A DNA stretch of 49,321 nt from Lentisphaerae bacterium ADurb.Bin242 (GCA_002069785.1 MWCA01000040.1:1-49321), one strand, 5' to 3'; numbered from the stretch's first letter, positions 14,904-23,358 are shown. The notes: generated from the sequence alone by a model not told the origin. Made by a program: numbers and translations.

Positions 14904-16261
14904 TTTTTCTCCTTCCATTGCAAAGGGGTCGGAAGAAAAGCGCAATGATAGAGATGCTCCAGCATATAGACTTTCCTTGTGGCTGTCTCAAAAATGAAGA
15001 GGGTCGGAGTGCTGTGTCCAAAGGGAAGGACGCGGGTGCAGAGATAAAAAATGTGGCTGAACCCGTTCGTGAAAGTCAGGAAGCGTGGAGTATATTCCGT
15101 TGAGACTCCCTGAAAGAAATCCGCCGCTGAATATATCAGTCGCGGCTCGGCGTCTTTTTCCTTGAGGATGAATTCATTCTGCAACGCAGAAAAAATGGAA
15201 TCTCCTCCCGGAACCAGGAAGATGGCATCCGCTATGACATGCTGAACCGATGGTTTGGAATCTCCCTGAAAAGTCAGAATGTCCCAGACCCCGCGAGCGC
15301 TTCTGAAGAAAAATTTGTTCCCATCCCAATTCTCATCCCAGAGAAGATCTTGGACGGTATATAACTCTTTCCCGTCTTTATTCCGGAAAACAGTGTTTCT
15401 GGGAGACTGCTGTAACTGGAGCGTTATTAACCCGTCCGGCGAAACGTTGTTGTCCCTGTAATTTTTGACCTCTGTCAAAACGGGAGGTTGTCCGGGAACG
15501 AAGTCCAGTGTGAATTGAGCGGATTCCAGCCGTCCGGAAAGAGTCCGGATTGCGGAGGGGTCCGATTTTCGTACCGCCAGATACTTCGGTTCCTGTTCCA
15601 CAAGCACATATCTGGCGGCGAAGGAAGCAAAAAATCCGGAGCCCAGAACCACTAGAATTACGGCAAGTTTTGTGTCGAAAAAGACATAGTCGGACTTCGT
15701 ATCGGGAGGAGAGATATAGGCCGGGTTCAGGCGAGTGAAAAGCGCAGTCAGGAAAAAAGCAATCGGAATGGCGTTCACATAAGCGGCGATGATGGCGCTG
15801 AGAAACAGTTCCGGAGAGAACAGAAGAGGAAGGGCAAAGAAAATTCCGCCGATTGTGCCTGCCACAATGGAGGCCGGAAACAGAAAAAGCCATGTAAAAC
15901 GTCTTTGGCAATGAAGCAGAAAAACTTCATAGAAGAGCGCCAGATAAACTCCTCCGGAGAGGATATAGAGAATCGGATGAATTTTGTATATCAGGGAGTC
16001 TACCAGCGGGAAGGCCAGCGCACAGGCGATCACACCCGTGAGAAACGCGCCGCCGAGGATGATTATCCTTTTGTATTTCAGGTTTGTTTGAAACAGACGG
16101 TTTGCGACCGGAAGAAACAACGTGACGGCCCCGAAAAGGATAATCGTTCTCAGAATGCTTTTCAGAGACCCTGAACCGAAGGAGGCGGCGAATGCAAACA
16201 GCGGGGTCAGAATGACCGCAACAGAGTAACGGAGAAACACAGGGCATTCCTTCAGATTCAT
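14900..16261 (-). CDS. Seven-TM membrane protein with C-terminal domain, paralogue 2
   Basis: This is a 453-residue paralogue of the genes on both sides. Its ATG at 16261 overlaps the preceding stop by four bases. It has hydrophobic segments at the same spacing, with the shared core GGAFLTGVIACALAFPLVD, ILSGGVYLALFYEVFLLHC and LFTRLNP. The outer domain repeats the family blocks: DPSAIRTLSGRLES, VSPDGLITLQLQ, LTFQGDSKPSVQHV, RLIYSAADFFQGVST, LFIFETATRKVYMLEHL and the end PLQWKEKK. The identity between the three is obvious by eye but far from complete, so the duplication is not recent. No enzyme motif is seen. It may be a receptor, transporter-like or envelope protein; function unknown. Confidence 0.87.
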   Translation of the reverse strand: MNLKECPVFLRYSVAVILTPLFAFAASFGSGSLKSILRTIILFGAVTLFLPVANRLFQTNLKYKRIIILGGAFLTGVIACALAFPLVDSLIYKIHPILYILSGGVYLALFYEVFLLHCQRRFTWLFLFPASIVAGTIGGIFFALPLLFSPELFLSAIIAAYVNAIPIAFFLTALFTRLNPAYISPPDTKSDYVFFDTKLAVILVVLGSGFFASFAARYVLVEQEPKYLAVRKSDPSAIRTLSGRLESAQFTLDFVPGQPPVLTEVKNYRDNNVSPDGLITLQLQQSPRNTVFRNKDGKELYTVQDLLWDENWDGNKFFFRSARGVWDILTFQGDSKPSVQHVIADAIFLVPGGDSIFSALQNEFILKEKDAEPRLIYSAADFFQGVSTEYTPRFLTFTNGFSHIFYLCTRVLPFGHSTPTLFIFETATRKVYMLEHLYHCAFLPTPLQWKEKK

Positions 16262-17703
16262 TTCTTTTCCTTCCATTGGAGAGGCCGGAGTGATGGCAAA
16301 TGGGCGGGACGACGGCCGAATCTTTCATAGATGAATACCTTGTTCGTATCCGTTTCAAAAATAAACAGGGTATTGCCTCCTTTGAGGTAGGAACGTCGGA
16401 AACATTCGTAGAAAATATAACGGAAGTCCGGGGTGAATGCAACAGCGAGGGGTGAATAACGGGTCTGAATGGAAGCGAAGAACGGTTTTGCGGAATAAAT
16501 CATGCGCGGACTCGAATCCTTTTCCTCCAGGAAAAACACGTTGTCCAGCGCATAAAAGACAGCCTGTTTTCCGGGAGTGGGGCAAAGGGCGTCCGCATGG
16601 AGAGTCCGGACGACAGGCGGGGCGTCTCCATGAAAAGTCAGCAGATGCCAGTTTTTCATGTCCCGGCAGAGAAACTCGGACCCGTTCCAGATAAATCTCG
16701 TGTATCCGGATGTTTTCAAAGTATACAGAGGTTTCTTGTCTTTGTAAGTAAAAGAGAGTCGGTCGTTTTCATGATTCACCCGGATCGAATCATCCGGAGA
16801 ACTTATTTTTTTATCATCCTCATTGGACGGAGGAAGCAAGGTCATCAGGGGAGCGGCTCCCGGTGTAAACTCCAGAATCGCAGAAAAGGATTCCAGTTTT
16901 CCCGAAAGCGTTCGGATTACAGATGGATCCGACACGTGTTTCAGCAGAAATGCCGGTTCCTTCTCAAGCTGGAGAATTCCTTCCGATTGCATGCTGAAGG
17001 AGCATAGTGCAATCAGCCCGATAAACCCATATACGATGCCGATCAATATGCGCCGGAATATCCCTTTCTTTTTTTCGGACGGCTGCACGGCGGAGGGATT
17101 CAGACGAGAGAAAAGGTAGTCCAGGAATAATGCGATTGAAAGCGCCTCCAGCGGAGAAGCTATCAATACGAGCAGAAGCATATCCGCCCCTTCAATGGAC
17201 GGAAGATAGAAGAAAACATATCCGAGTATTGCAGCAAGTATAAACAGCAGAAAGCGAATGGCAAAGCAGAACCGATTCCGGACGTGCAGCAGATAGGCGC
17301 CGTAGAAAAGAATCAGATACACGCTGCCGGACAGCAGATAATGAATCGGACACTTACGGTTGACCTGTGAGGTCACCAGCGGGAAGGCCAGCGCACAGGC
17401 GATCATGCCCGCGAGGAATGCGCCGCCGAGGATCAGGAGCGTTTTGTGTTTCCGTCCGGACTGGAGGACGCAATTCGCCGCAGGAAGGAAGAGCGTGACG
17501 GCTTCAAACAGAATTGTTGTCCTCAGGAAAGGAGACCAGTCTCCATTTATGACCCACCACAATGAAGAAATCGCCGCGAAAACCGGAGTCAGGAGGATGG
17601 CGAAGAACCACTTGCTTTTGTACCGGAGAATCCACGCAGAGTTGCGGTTTCCGCCCCCTGCGGCAACGCCGGAATCCGGTTGACCGGGCAACATATCTGA
17701 CAT
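16258..17703 (-). CDS. Seven-TM membrane protein with C-terminal domain, paralogue 1
   Basis: This is the first gene of the six-gene operon, with 481 residues. AAGGAGGGAG stands just before the ATG. Hydrophobic segments lie at about residues 30-52, 59-80, 85-108, 116-140, 144-169, 172-201 and 217-239. They are followed by an outer domain containing DPSVIRTLSGKLES, SSPDDSIRVNHEN, LTFHGDAPPVVRTLH, RMIYSAKPFFAS, LFIFETDTNKVFIYERFG and the tail PLQWKEKK. A 28-residue Gly-rich N-terminal extension (LPGQPDSGVAAGGGNRN) is present only in this copy. The shared blocks show it is paralogous to the next two genes. Function unknown. Confidence 0.88.
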   Translation of the reverse strand: MSDMLPGQPDSGVAAGGGNRNSAWILRYKSKWFFAILLTPVFAAISSLWWVINGDWSPFLRTTILFEAVTLFLPAANCVLQSGRKHKTLLILGGAFLAGMIACALAFPLVTSQVNRKCPIHYLLSGSVYLILFYGAYLLHVRNRFCFAIRFLLFILAAILGYVFFYLPSIEGADMLLLVLIASPLEALSIALFLDYLFSRLNPSAVQPSEKKKGIFRRILIGIVYGFIGLIALCSFSMQSEGILQLEKEPAFLLKHVSDPSVIRTLSGKLESFSAILEFTPGAAPLMTLLPPSNEDDKKISSPDDSIRVNHENDRLSFTYKDKKPLYTLKTSGYTRFIWNGSEFLCRDMKNWHLLTFHGDAPPVVRTLHADALCPTPGKQAVFYALDNVFFLEEKDSSPRMIYSAKPFFASIQTRYSPLAVAFTPDFRYIFYECFRRSYLKGGNTLFIFETDTNKVFIYERFGRRPAHLPSLRPLQWKEKK

Positions 17704-17724
17704 GGCTCTCCCTCCTTGTCCGAT

Positions 17725-17752
17725 AAAATAACAGGCGTATGAGGAAAGTCAA
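17725..17752 (-). promoter_or_regulatory. Promoter of the three-paralogue/radical SAM operon
   Basis: On the minus strand TTGACT (17747-17752), a 16-base spacer and TATTTT (17725-17730) lie about 22 bases before the ATG of the first gene. The leader is short and carries AAGGAGG. No second promoter was noticed inside the operon. Confidence 0.65.
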
Positions 17753-17838
17753 CAGACAGGAGAACGTTTGACGGGAAAAAATGACGATTTCTCAAGAAAA
17801 AGCATCGCCGGATGAATGGGGTGGTCTTTCCCCGGGAA

Positions 17839-19128
17839 TCAATGCTCTTCCAGCGTGACGTCGATTCCGAGGGAAGTCAGCTTTTCACAGATGTTCTCGT
17901 AGCCGCGGAAAATGGTGTCGGCATTGTGGACGACCGAACGGCCTTTCGCACAGATTCCCGCCAGGACCATCGCCATTCCCGCGCGGATGTCCGGACTGGA
18001 CATTTCCACCGCGTGAAGTTTGGCCGGGCCGGAAATCACGACCCGGTGCGGGTCGCAGACCACGGCGTTGGCGCCCATGGCGATCAGACGGTCCACGAAG
18101 TAGATACGGCTTTCAAACATCTTTTCAAAAAAGAGAACCGACCCTTTCGCCTGCGTTGCGCAGACGATCATGCAGCTCATCATATCGCTGGGGAACTGCG
18201 GCCAGGGACCGTCCGAAATCTGCGGAATCGCGTTGCCGAAATCCGGCTGGATCCTCATGCGCTGTCCGCCGGAGACCTCGATGCGGTTCGGGTGGATTTT
18301 GAACCGGATGCCGATCCGCTCGAAAACACGGCGCATCATCCAGTAGTCGTGCGGTTTCAAGGAGCCTTCGATGGTGATCGGACTCCGGGTGCAAGCGGCC
18401 AGCGCAATGAAACTGGCTGCCTCGATGTGGTCTCCTTCGACGGTGATCTCCGTGCCGTGAAGCTCCCGGTTTCCCTTGATGACGATGGTATTGGAGTCCA
18501 GCCCCGTGATTTCCGCGCCCATCCTGGTGAGCATTTCGCCGAGCTGGCGGACATGCGGTTCCGAAGCGGCGTTGCGGAGCAGGGTGGTCCCGTCGGCGGC
18601 CGCGGCAGTCATCATGATGTGTTCCGTGGCGGTGACGCTGGCCTCGTCGAGGAAAATTTCCGTCCCGTGCAATCCGCGAGCGGTCCGCTCGAAGGTGAAC
18701 GGAATTTCCTGGTCGCGGAGCGGGATTCCGAGCTTTTTCAGACCGTAGAAATGAGAGTCCAGACGCCGCCGTCCGATGACGTCTCCGCCGGGCGGATAGA
18801 GGATCGAACTGCCGCACCGCACGGCGAGGGGGCCGGCGAAGAGAAAGGAGGTCCGCAGGGCCGAGCAGAGGGCTTTCGGAATTTCGTTCCGTGTGACGGA
18901 AGCCGCATGGATGCGGACGGTGGAGCCGGAGCGGTCGACTTTGGCGCCGAGGCAGGCGAGGATCTTGAGCATCATGTCCACGTCGGTAATGGCGGGAACA
19001 TTGTGCATGACCACTTCGTCCTTTGTAAGCAGGGATGCCGCGATCATGGGCAGAACCGCGTTTTTGTTTCCGCCGATCCGGACTGTCCCCGAAACACGGG
19101 AGGCGCCATTGATAATCAGACTTCGCAT
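17839..19128 (-). CDS. murA: UDP-N-acetylglucosamine 1-carboxyvinyltransferase MurA (Asp variant)
   Basis: MurA transfers enolpyruvate from PEP to UDP-GlcNAc, the first committed step of peptidoglycan synthesis, in the cytoplasm. It has 429 residues, a normal length. The N-terminal GGNKNAVLP motif holds the conserved Lys and Asn. The substrate-site blocks LRTSFLFAGPLAVR, WPQFPSDMM, SPDIRAGMAMVLAG and IFRGYENICEKL are intact. At the catalytic loop, where E. coli has PGGCTIGARP, this protein has PGGDVIGRRR, so the fosfomycin-target Cys is Asp (about residue 116). The same change occurs in mycobacterial and chlamydial MurA and makes them naturally fosfomycin-resistant. GGAG precedes the ATG. It is a single gene between two unrelated units. 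Confidence 0.95.
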   Translation of the reverse strand: MRSLIINGASRVSGTVRIGGNKNAVLPMIAASLLTKDEVVMHNVPAITDVDMMLKILACLGAKVDRSGSTVRIHAASVTRNEIPKALCSALRTSFLFAGPLAVRCGSSILYPPGGDVIGRRRLDSHFYGLKKLGIPLRDQEIPFTFERTARGLHGTEIFLDEASVTATEHIMMTAAAADGTTLLRNAASEPHVRQLGEMLTRMGAEITGLDSNTIVIKGNRELHGTEITVEGDHIEAASFIALAACTRSPITIEGSLKPHDYWMMRRVFERIGIRFKIHPNRIEVSGGQRMRIQPDFGNAIPQISDGPWPQFPSDMMSCMIVCATQAKGSVLFFEKMFESRIYFVDRLIAMGANAVVCDPHRVVISGPAKLHAVEMSSPDIRAGMAMVLAGICAKGRSVVHNADTIFRGYENICEKLTSLGIDVTLEEH

Positions 19129-19158
19129 TCCAGAAGCTCCGAGAATTGAAACGGGTTG

Positions 19159-19207
19159 AAAAACAAAAGGGGGAGGGAAGAAATCTTTCGATTCGTTCCT
19201 CTCCCCC
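19159..19207 (-). terminator. Rho-independent terminator after ppdK
   Basis: On the minus strand CTCGGGGGAGAGGAA and TTCTTCCCTCCCCC form a long G/C-rich stem around a short loop. A T-rich run follows (plus-strand AAAACAAAA at 19160-19168). It lies between the ppdK stop (19226) and the murA start (19128) and would keep the two units apart. Confidence 0.85.
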
Positions 19208-19225
19208 GAGGAGGCTTTTCAGCGT

Positions 19226-21967
19226 TTATTTGGACGCAATGGCCGCCTGCGCCGCCGCCAGTCTCGCGATGGGAACGCGGAAGGGGCTGCACGAAACGTA
19301 GTTGAGTCCGTTCTTATGGCAGAAGGCGACGGATTTGGGTTCGCCGCCCTGTTCGCCGCAGATGCCGATCTTGAGATGCGGACGGGCGGAGCGTCCGCCC
19401 GCCACCGCATGCTTGATCAGGAAGCCGACGCCGTCCTGGTCGATGGTCTGGAAGGGATCGGCGGCAAGAATCTTCTTGTCGAGATAGTCTTCCAGGAATC
19501 CGCCGATGTCGTCGCGGCTGAACCCGAAGGTCATCTGGGTGAGGTCGTTGGTCCCGAAGGAGAAGAATTCCGCTTCTTCGGCCATCTTGTCGGCGAGGAT
19601 CGCCGCGCGCGGGATTTCGATCATGGTGCCGACCATGTATTCCAGCTTTTTGAGCTTGAATTTCTTCATGACTTCGTCGGCGACGGCGCTCACGATCTTC
19701 TTCTGGTCGCGGAGCTCGTTCGGATCGCAGGTGACCGGGATCATGATTTCGGGCTTGCACTTGCCGCCCGCCTGGATGATCTCCGCCGCGCTTTCGAGGA
19801 TCGCGCGAATCTGCATTTCAGTCACTTCGGGATAGGTGATCCCGAGACGGACGCCGCGGTGTCCCATCATCGGATTGCTTTCCTTGAGGGCGGAAGCGCG
19901 GTTTTCGAACTCATCGAGGGAAATCTTGAGAGCCTTGGAGATTTCCTTCTGCTGATCGATGCTGTGCGGAATGAATTCATGCAGCGGCGGATCCAGCAGA
20001 CGGATCGTGACCGGGAGGCCTTCCATGGCCTTGAGCGTGGCCAGGATATCCTTCTTGACGAAGGGGAAGAGTTCGTTGACGGCCTTTTTGCGTTCTTCGA
20101 GCGTGGAGCTCAGGATCATTTTCCGGAGCGCGAAAAGCGGTTTTTCGGAACCGACTCCGTAGAACATGTGTTCCGTGCGGAAGAGTCCGATGCCTTCCGC
20201 GCCGAAGTCGCGGGCGATCTTGGCGTCGGCCGGGGTATCCGCGTTGGCGCGGACGCCGAGCTTGCGGAAGGAATCCGCGAGCTTCATGAACTTCTGGAAG
20301 CGGGGATTTTCGCTGGCGGTCATGGTGGCGACCTTGCCGGCGTAGGCGTAGCCCCTGGTTCCGTTCATGCTGATGACATCGCCTTCCTTGAAGGAGGCCT
20401 TGCCTGCCGTGACGATGCCTTTGGCTTCATCGATCTTCAATTCGCCGGCGCCGACGATACAGCATTTGCCCCAGCCGCGGCAGACGAGGGCCGCGTGACT
20501 GGTCATTCCGCCGCGCGCGGTGAGAATGCCGTCGGCGGCGCGCATGCCTTCGACGTCTTCCGGGTTGGTTTCTTCGCGGACGAGGATCGTCTTGATCTTT
20601 TTCGCGCGGAGTTCCACGGCCTTTTCAGAGGTGAAAACGATCTGTCCAACCGCTCCGCCGGGACCCGCCGGGAGTCCTTTGGCGAAGAGGGACGCCTTCT
20701 TTTCGGCCGCGGGATCGAGGACCGGGAGGAGGAGTTCATAGAGCTGGTTGGGAGAGACGCGCGTGACGGCGGTCGCCTTGTCGATGAGCTTCTCGTCCAG
20801 CATGTCCATGGCCATGTTGAGGGCGGCGGTGCCGGTGCGTTTTCCGACGCGGCACTGGAGCATGTAGAGTTTCTTTTCCTGAATGGTGAACTCGATGTCG
20901 AGCATGTCGTGATAATGCTTTTCGAGTTTGTTGCGGATTCCGACAAGCTCCTTGTAGATGCCCGGGAGGAGTTCCTGCATGGAGCCGAGATGCTTGTTGT
21001 GCTCGTTCTTGGTGTCGTTGTTCAGCGGATTGGGCGTGCGGATGCCGGCGACGACGTCTTCGCCCTGGGCGTTGATCAGCCATTCGCCGTAGAACTTGTT
21101 GCTGCCGGTGGCGGGATCGCGGGTGAAGGCCACGCCGGTGGCGGAGGTGTCGCCCATGTTGCCGAACACCATGCTCTGGACGTTGACCGCGGTTCCCCAC
21201 TCGTCGGGAATGCCTTCGATACGGCGGTAGGAGACGGCTTTCTTGCCGTTCCAGCTTTTGAAGACGGCGCCGATGCCGCCCCAGAGCTGTTTCCCGGCGT
21301 CATCGGGGAATTCGCTCTTGAGGACTTTCTTGACGATCTTCTTGAAATCTTCGCACAGCTTCTTGAGGTCGGCCACGGTCAGATCCGTGTCGGACTTGTA
21401 GTTTTTCTCTTTCTTGAGTTCGGCCAGCTTGTCGTCCAGCTGCTTGCGGATGCCTTTGCCGTCGGCGGGTTCGATGCCTTCGGCTTTTTCCATGACGACG
21501 TCGGAATACATCATGATGAGGCGGCGGTAGGCGTCATAGACGAAGCGTTCATTCTGCGTTTTCTGGATCAGGCCGGGGATCGTTTTGGAGGAAAGGCCGA
21601 CGTTGAGCACGGTTTCCATCATGCCGGGCATGGAACTCCGGGCGCCGGAACGGCAGGAGACCAACAGCGGATTGCTCGGATCGCCAAACTTCATTCCCAT
21701 GATCTTTTCGACCTGTTTCAGGGCGTCCATGACCGTCTTTTCGAGGCCGGCCGGATATTTCATTCCGGCTTTGAAGTAGTCGACGCAGCATTCGGTGGTA
21801 ATGGTGAAACCGGCGGGAACGGGGAGATTGAGCTTTGCCATTTCGGCAAGGTTGGCGCCCTTTCCTCCCAGGAGATTCTTCATGGAGGCATCGCCGTCGG
21901 AGATGCCTTTCCCGAAGAGATACACGTATTTCGCGGTTTTCGATACAGCGGTTCTGGTTCTTGCCAT
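19226..21967 (-). CDS. ppdK: Pyruvate, phosphate dikinase
   Basis: PPDK interconverts PEP, AMP and PPi with pyruvate, ATP and Pi. In anaerobes it often replaces pyruvate kinase, saving energy through PPi. The ATG at 21967 (AAGGA upstream) gives 913 residues, a normal length. The N-terminal ATP-grasp domain starts YVYLFGKGISDGDASMKNLLGGKGANLAEM, with RSGARSSMPGMMETVLNVG. The central phosphohistidine domain has GGMTSHAALVCRGWGKCC, with the swivelling His. The C-terminal PEP/pyruvate barrel has GLFRTEHMFYG, MIEIPRAA, FFSFGTNDLTQMTFGFSRDD and the catalytic Cys in ICGEQGGEP. It has its own terminator; the upstream lipoprotein gene on the same strand ends 70 bases away. Confidence 0.97.
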   Translation of the reverse strand: MARTRTAVSKTAKYVYLFGKGISDGDASMKNLLGGKGANLAEMAKLNLPVPAGFTITTECCVDYFKAGMKYPAGLEKTVMDALKQVEKIMGMKFGDPSNPLLVSCRSGARSSMPGMMETVLNVGLSSKTIPGLIQKTQNERFVYDAYRRLIMMYSDVVMEKAEGIEPADGKGIRKQLDDKLAELKKEKNYKSDTDLTVADLKKLCEDFKKIVKKVLKSEFPDDAGKQLWGGIGAVFKSWNGKKAVSYRRIEGIPDEWGTAVNVQSMVFGNMGDTSATGVAFTRDPATGSNKFYGEWLINAQGEDVVAGIRTPNPLNNDTKNEHNKHLGSMQELLPGIYKELVGIRNKLEKHYHDMLDIEFTIQEKKLYMLQCRVGKRTGTAALNMAMDMLDEKLIDKATAVTRVSPNQLYELLLPVLDPAAEKKASLFAKGLPAGPGGAVGQIVFTSEKAVELRAKKIKTILVREETNPEDVEGMRAADGILTARGGMTSHAALVCRGWGKCCIVGAGELKIDEAKGIVTAGKASFKEGDVISMNGTRGYAYAGKVATMTASENPRFQKFMKLADSFRKLGVRANADTPADAKIARDFGAEGIGLFRTEHMFYGVGSEKPLFALRKMILSSTLEERKKAVNELFPFVKKDILATLKAMEGLPVTIRLLDPPLHEFIPHSIDQQKEISKALKISLDEFENRASALKESNPMMGHRGVRLGITYPEVTEMQIRAILESAAEIIQAGGKCKPEIMIPVTCDPNELRDQKKIVSAVADEVMKKFKLKKLEYMVGTMIEIPRAAILADKMAEEAEFFSFGTNDLTQMTFGFSRDDIGGFLEDYLDKKILAADPFQTIDQDGVGFLIKHAVAGGRSARPHLKIGICGEQGGEPKSVAFCHKNGLNYVSCSPFRVPIARLAAAQAAIASK

Positions 21968-22037
21968 TGGTTTTTCCTTTCGATTGAAATGGATATGAAT
22001 GTTTGGTTGGGCCATCGATAAAATCATGAAAACACGG

Positions 22038-22475
22038 TCAGAAATTTTTGAAAGCTTGCAGCAACTCCTTTTTCTTGAGGTTAGTATCATGTGCGATCAT
22101 TACAAAAGACCCGTTGACCACCGCGCTGAATTCGACTCCATTGATGTAAAGCACGCCGGATTTTTCGATCGACTCCAGTTTGCGGCGTTGTTTGAGCAAT
22201 TTGGTGTCGTATTTATAAAAGACGACATCCCGGCCTTCCAGCTGCATGGAGACCCCGTCCATGGCCTTCACCGGAGGAACGAACATTTTCCCCGAATAGG
22301 TCCCGCCGACGCGGTTGGACATGTAACTCACCAGCTCCTCGAGGGAACGGTCGTTGTTGTCGGTGGTGGCGCAGGCGGAAAGGAGGAGCATAACGGAAAG
22401 CACGGTACAGACGCGGAGCTGCCTGTAAAACCGTTCCGTTGGAAAACCGAAAACTGTTCTCTCCTTTTCAAACAT
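22038..22475 (-). CDS. Small lipoprotein of unknown function
   Basis: This is a 145-residue predicted lipoprotein. The first 20 residues are charged (MFEKERTVFGFPTERFYRQL), then comes a hydrophobic stretch and lipobox LLLSAC at about residues 31-36, so lipidation would be at Cys36. The long charged lead makes an internal start possible, but no nearer Met has a better Shine-Dalgarno. The mature part (TTDNNDRSLEELVSYMSNRVGGTYSGK, then FVMIAHDTNLKKKELLQAFKNF) is not recognised. It has its own promoter, facing away from the SGNH hydrolase promoter. It may be anchored in either membrane. Confidence 0.8.
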   Translation of the reverse strand: MFEKERTVFGFPTERFYRQLRVCTVLSVMLLLSACATTDNNDRSLEELVSYMSNRVGGTYSGKMFVPPVKAMDGVSMQLEGRDVVFYKYDTKLLKQRRKLESIEKSGVLYINGVEFSAVVNGSFVMIAHDTNLKKKELLQAFKNF

Positions 22476-22554
22476 GCCTGAACAACACCCCTTTGAAAGA
22501 ACGCGGCTGGAGAAAAATTTCTCCGGAATCCCGCCGCATATTTTAAAACTCTAT

Positions 22555-22582
22555 AATCTAGCTGTTATTTTTCACTTTTCAA
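22555..22582 (-). promoter_or_regulatory. Promoter of the small lipoprotein gene
   Basis: On the minus strand TTGAAA (22577-22582), a 16-base spacer and TAGATT (22555-22560). Its -35 box stands one base from the -35 box of the opposite promoter, together forming the palindrome TTTCAAGTTGAAA. Confidence 0.55.
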
Positions 22583-22583
22583 G

Positions 22584-22612
22584 TTGAAACCCCGTGTTTT
22601 ACGGAATATATT
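22584..22612 (+). promoter_or_regulatory. Promoter of the SGNH hydrolase-trmL-flippase unit
   Basis: TTGAAA (22584-22589), a 17-base spacer and TATATT (22607-22612) predict a start near 22619. The open frame of the SGNH protein begins almost at that point (no stop from 22626), so little room is left for a normal N-terminus. Confidence 0.7.
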
Positions 22613-22643
22613 AACAAGTTTTTAAAAGCGGGACAGCTGCCGG

Positions 22644-23351
22644 ATGCGTGCCGCCTCGGGCAGAGCTTCCCAACCGGAGATGATTTTGGAGATGAAATAT
22701 ACCGTGATTCATGCCGGATATCCCGGCGACAGCAGCAGCGCCATGCTGCGGCGGATGGAGCACGACGTTCTGCGGCACAAACCCGATACCGTCGTCGTGG
22801 AGTGCGGCGCGAACGACGCCGTCAATCCAGCCGCGCTCAACAGTCTCGAGAACTATTCGGACAATCTCCGGAAGATCGCGGCCCGCATCGCGGAGGCCGG
22901 GGCGGACCTTCTTTTTATGACTCCGCCTCCGGTGTATGCGCCCGAGATGATCGTCCGTTACAAGTTCAACCAGCCGGCGGATACCGATCTGAACGCGGTG
23001 CTGGACCGTTACGTTCAGGCCATGCGGGACGTCGCCGCCTTGCTGGACAAACCGCTTCTGGACGTCTCGAAGATCCTTCACGTCGTCGGGAACGTCGGCC
23101 CCGGAAAGGACAGCCTGGTCCGCAACGAGGCCAACTCCGGCGTGAAGGACGGCGCCCACCTTACGGAAGAAGGCTACCGTCTGCTCGCCGCGCTGGTGTA
23201 TCAGGCGCTGCTGGACCACCGCCTCGCCGGAAGGTGCATCGTCTGTTTCGGCGACAGCATCACGCACGGCTATCCGCTCGCCGGGATGGGCACGCTCGAA
23301 GGAAACAATTATCCCGCCGTCCTGAACCGTCTGCTGAACACGGAGCCCTGA
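22644..23351 (+). CDS. SGNH/GDSL hydrolase with the GDS block at the C-terminus (apparent circular permutation)
   Basis: This is a 235-residue SGNH-fold esterase or lipase-like protein in which the usual order is rearranged. The protein begins at block II (YTVIHAGYPGDSSS), continues with block III (VVVECGANDAVN), PPPVYAPEM and block V with the Asp-His pair (DGAHLTEEGYR), and only then shows block I, IVCFGDSITHG, and YPAVLNRLL, which normally open the fold. All four catalytic blocks are present once. There is no signal peptide. The start is uncertain: ATG 22644 has a weak Shine-Dalgarno, and ATGs at 22680 and 22692 are alternatives. Seven bases separate it from trmL. The substrate is probably an ester of a sugar or lipid. 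Confidence 0.8.
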   Translation: MRAASGRASQPEMILEMKYTVIHAGYPGDSSSAMLRRMEHDVLRHKPDTVVVECGANDAVNPAALNSLENYSDNLRKIAARIAEAGADLLFMTPPPVYAPEMIVRYKFNQPADTDLNAVLDRYVQAMRDVAALLDKPLLDVSKILHVVGNVGPGKDSLVRNEANSGVKDGAHLTEEGYRLLAALVYQALLDHRLAGRCIVCFGDSITHGYPLAGMGTLEGNNYPAVLNRLLNTEP

Positions 23352-23358
23352 AACGAAG

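Noticed and set aside
19316..22021. Long plus-strand open frame opposite ppdK
   Set aside because: Low-complexity Gly/Asp/Glu/Arg-rich translation typical of antisense GC-rich codons; the minus strand is a textbook PPDK.
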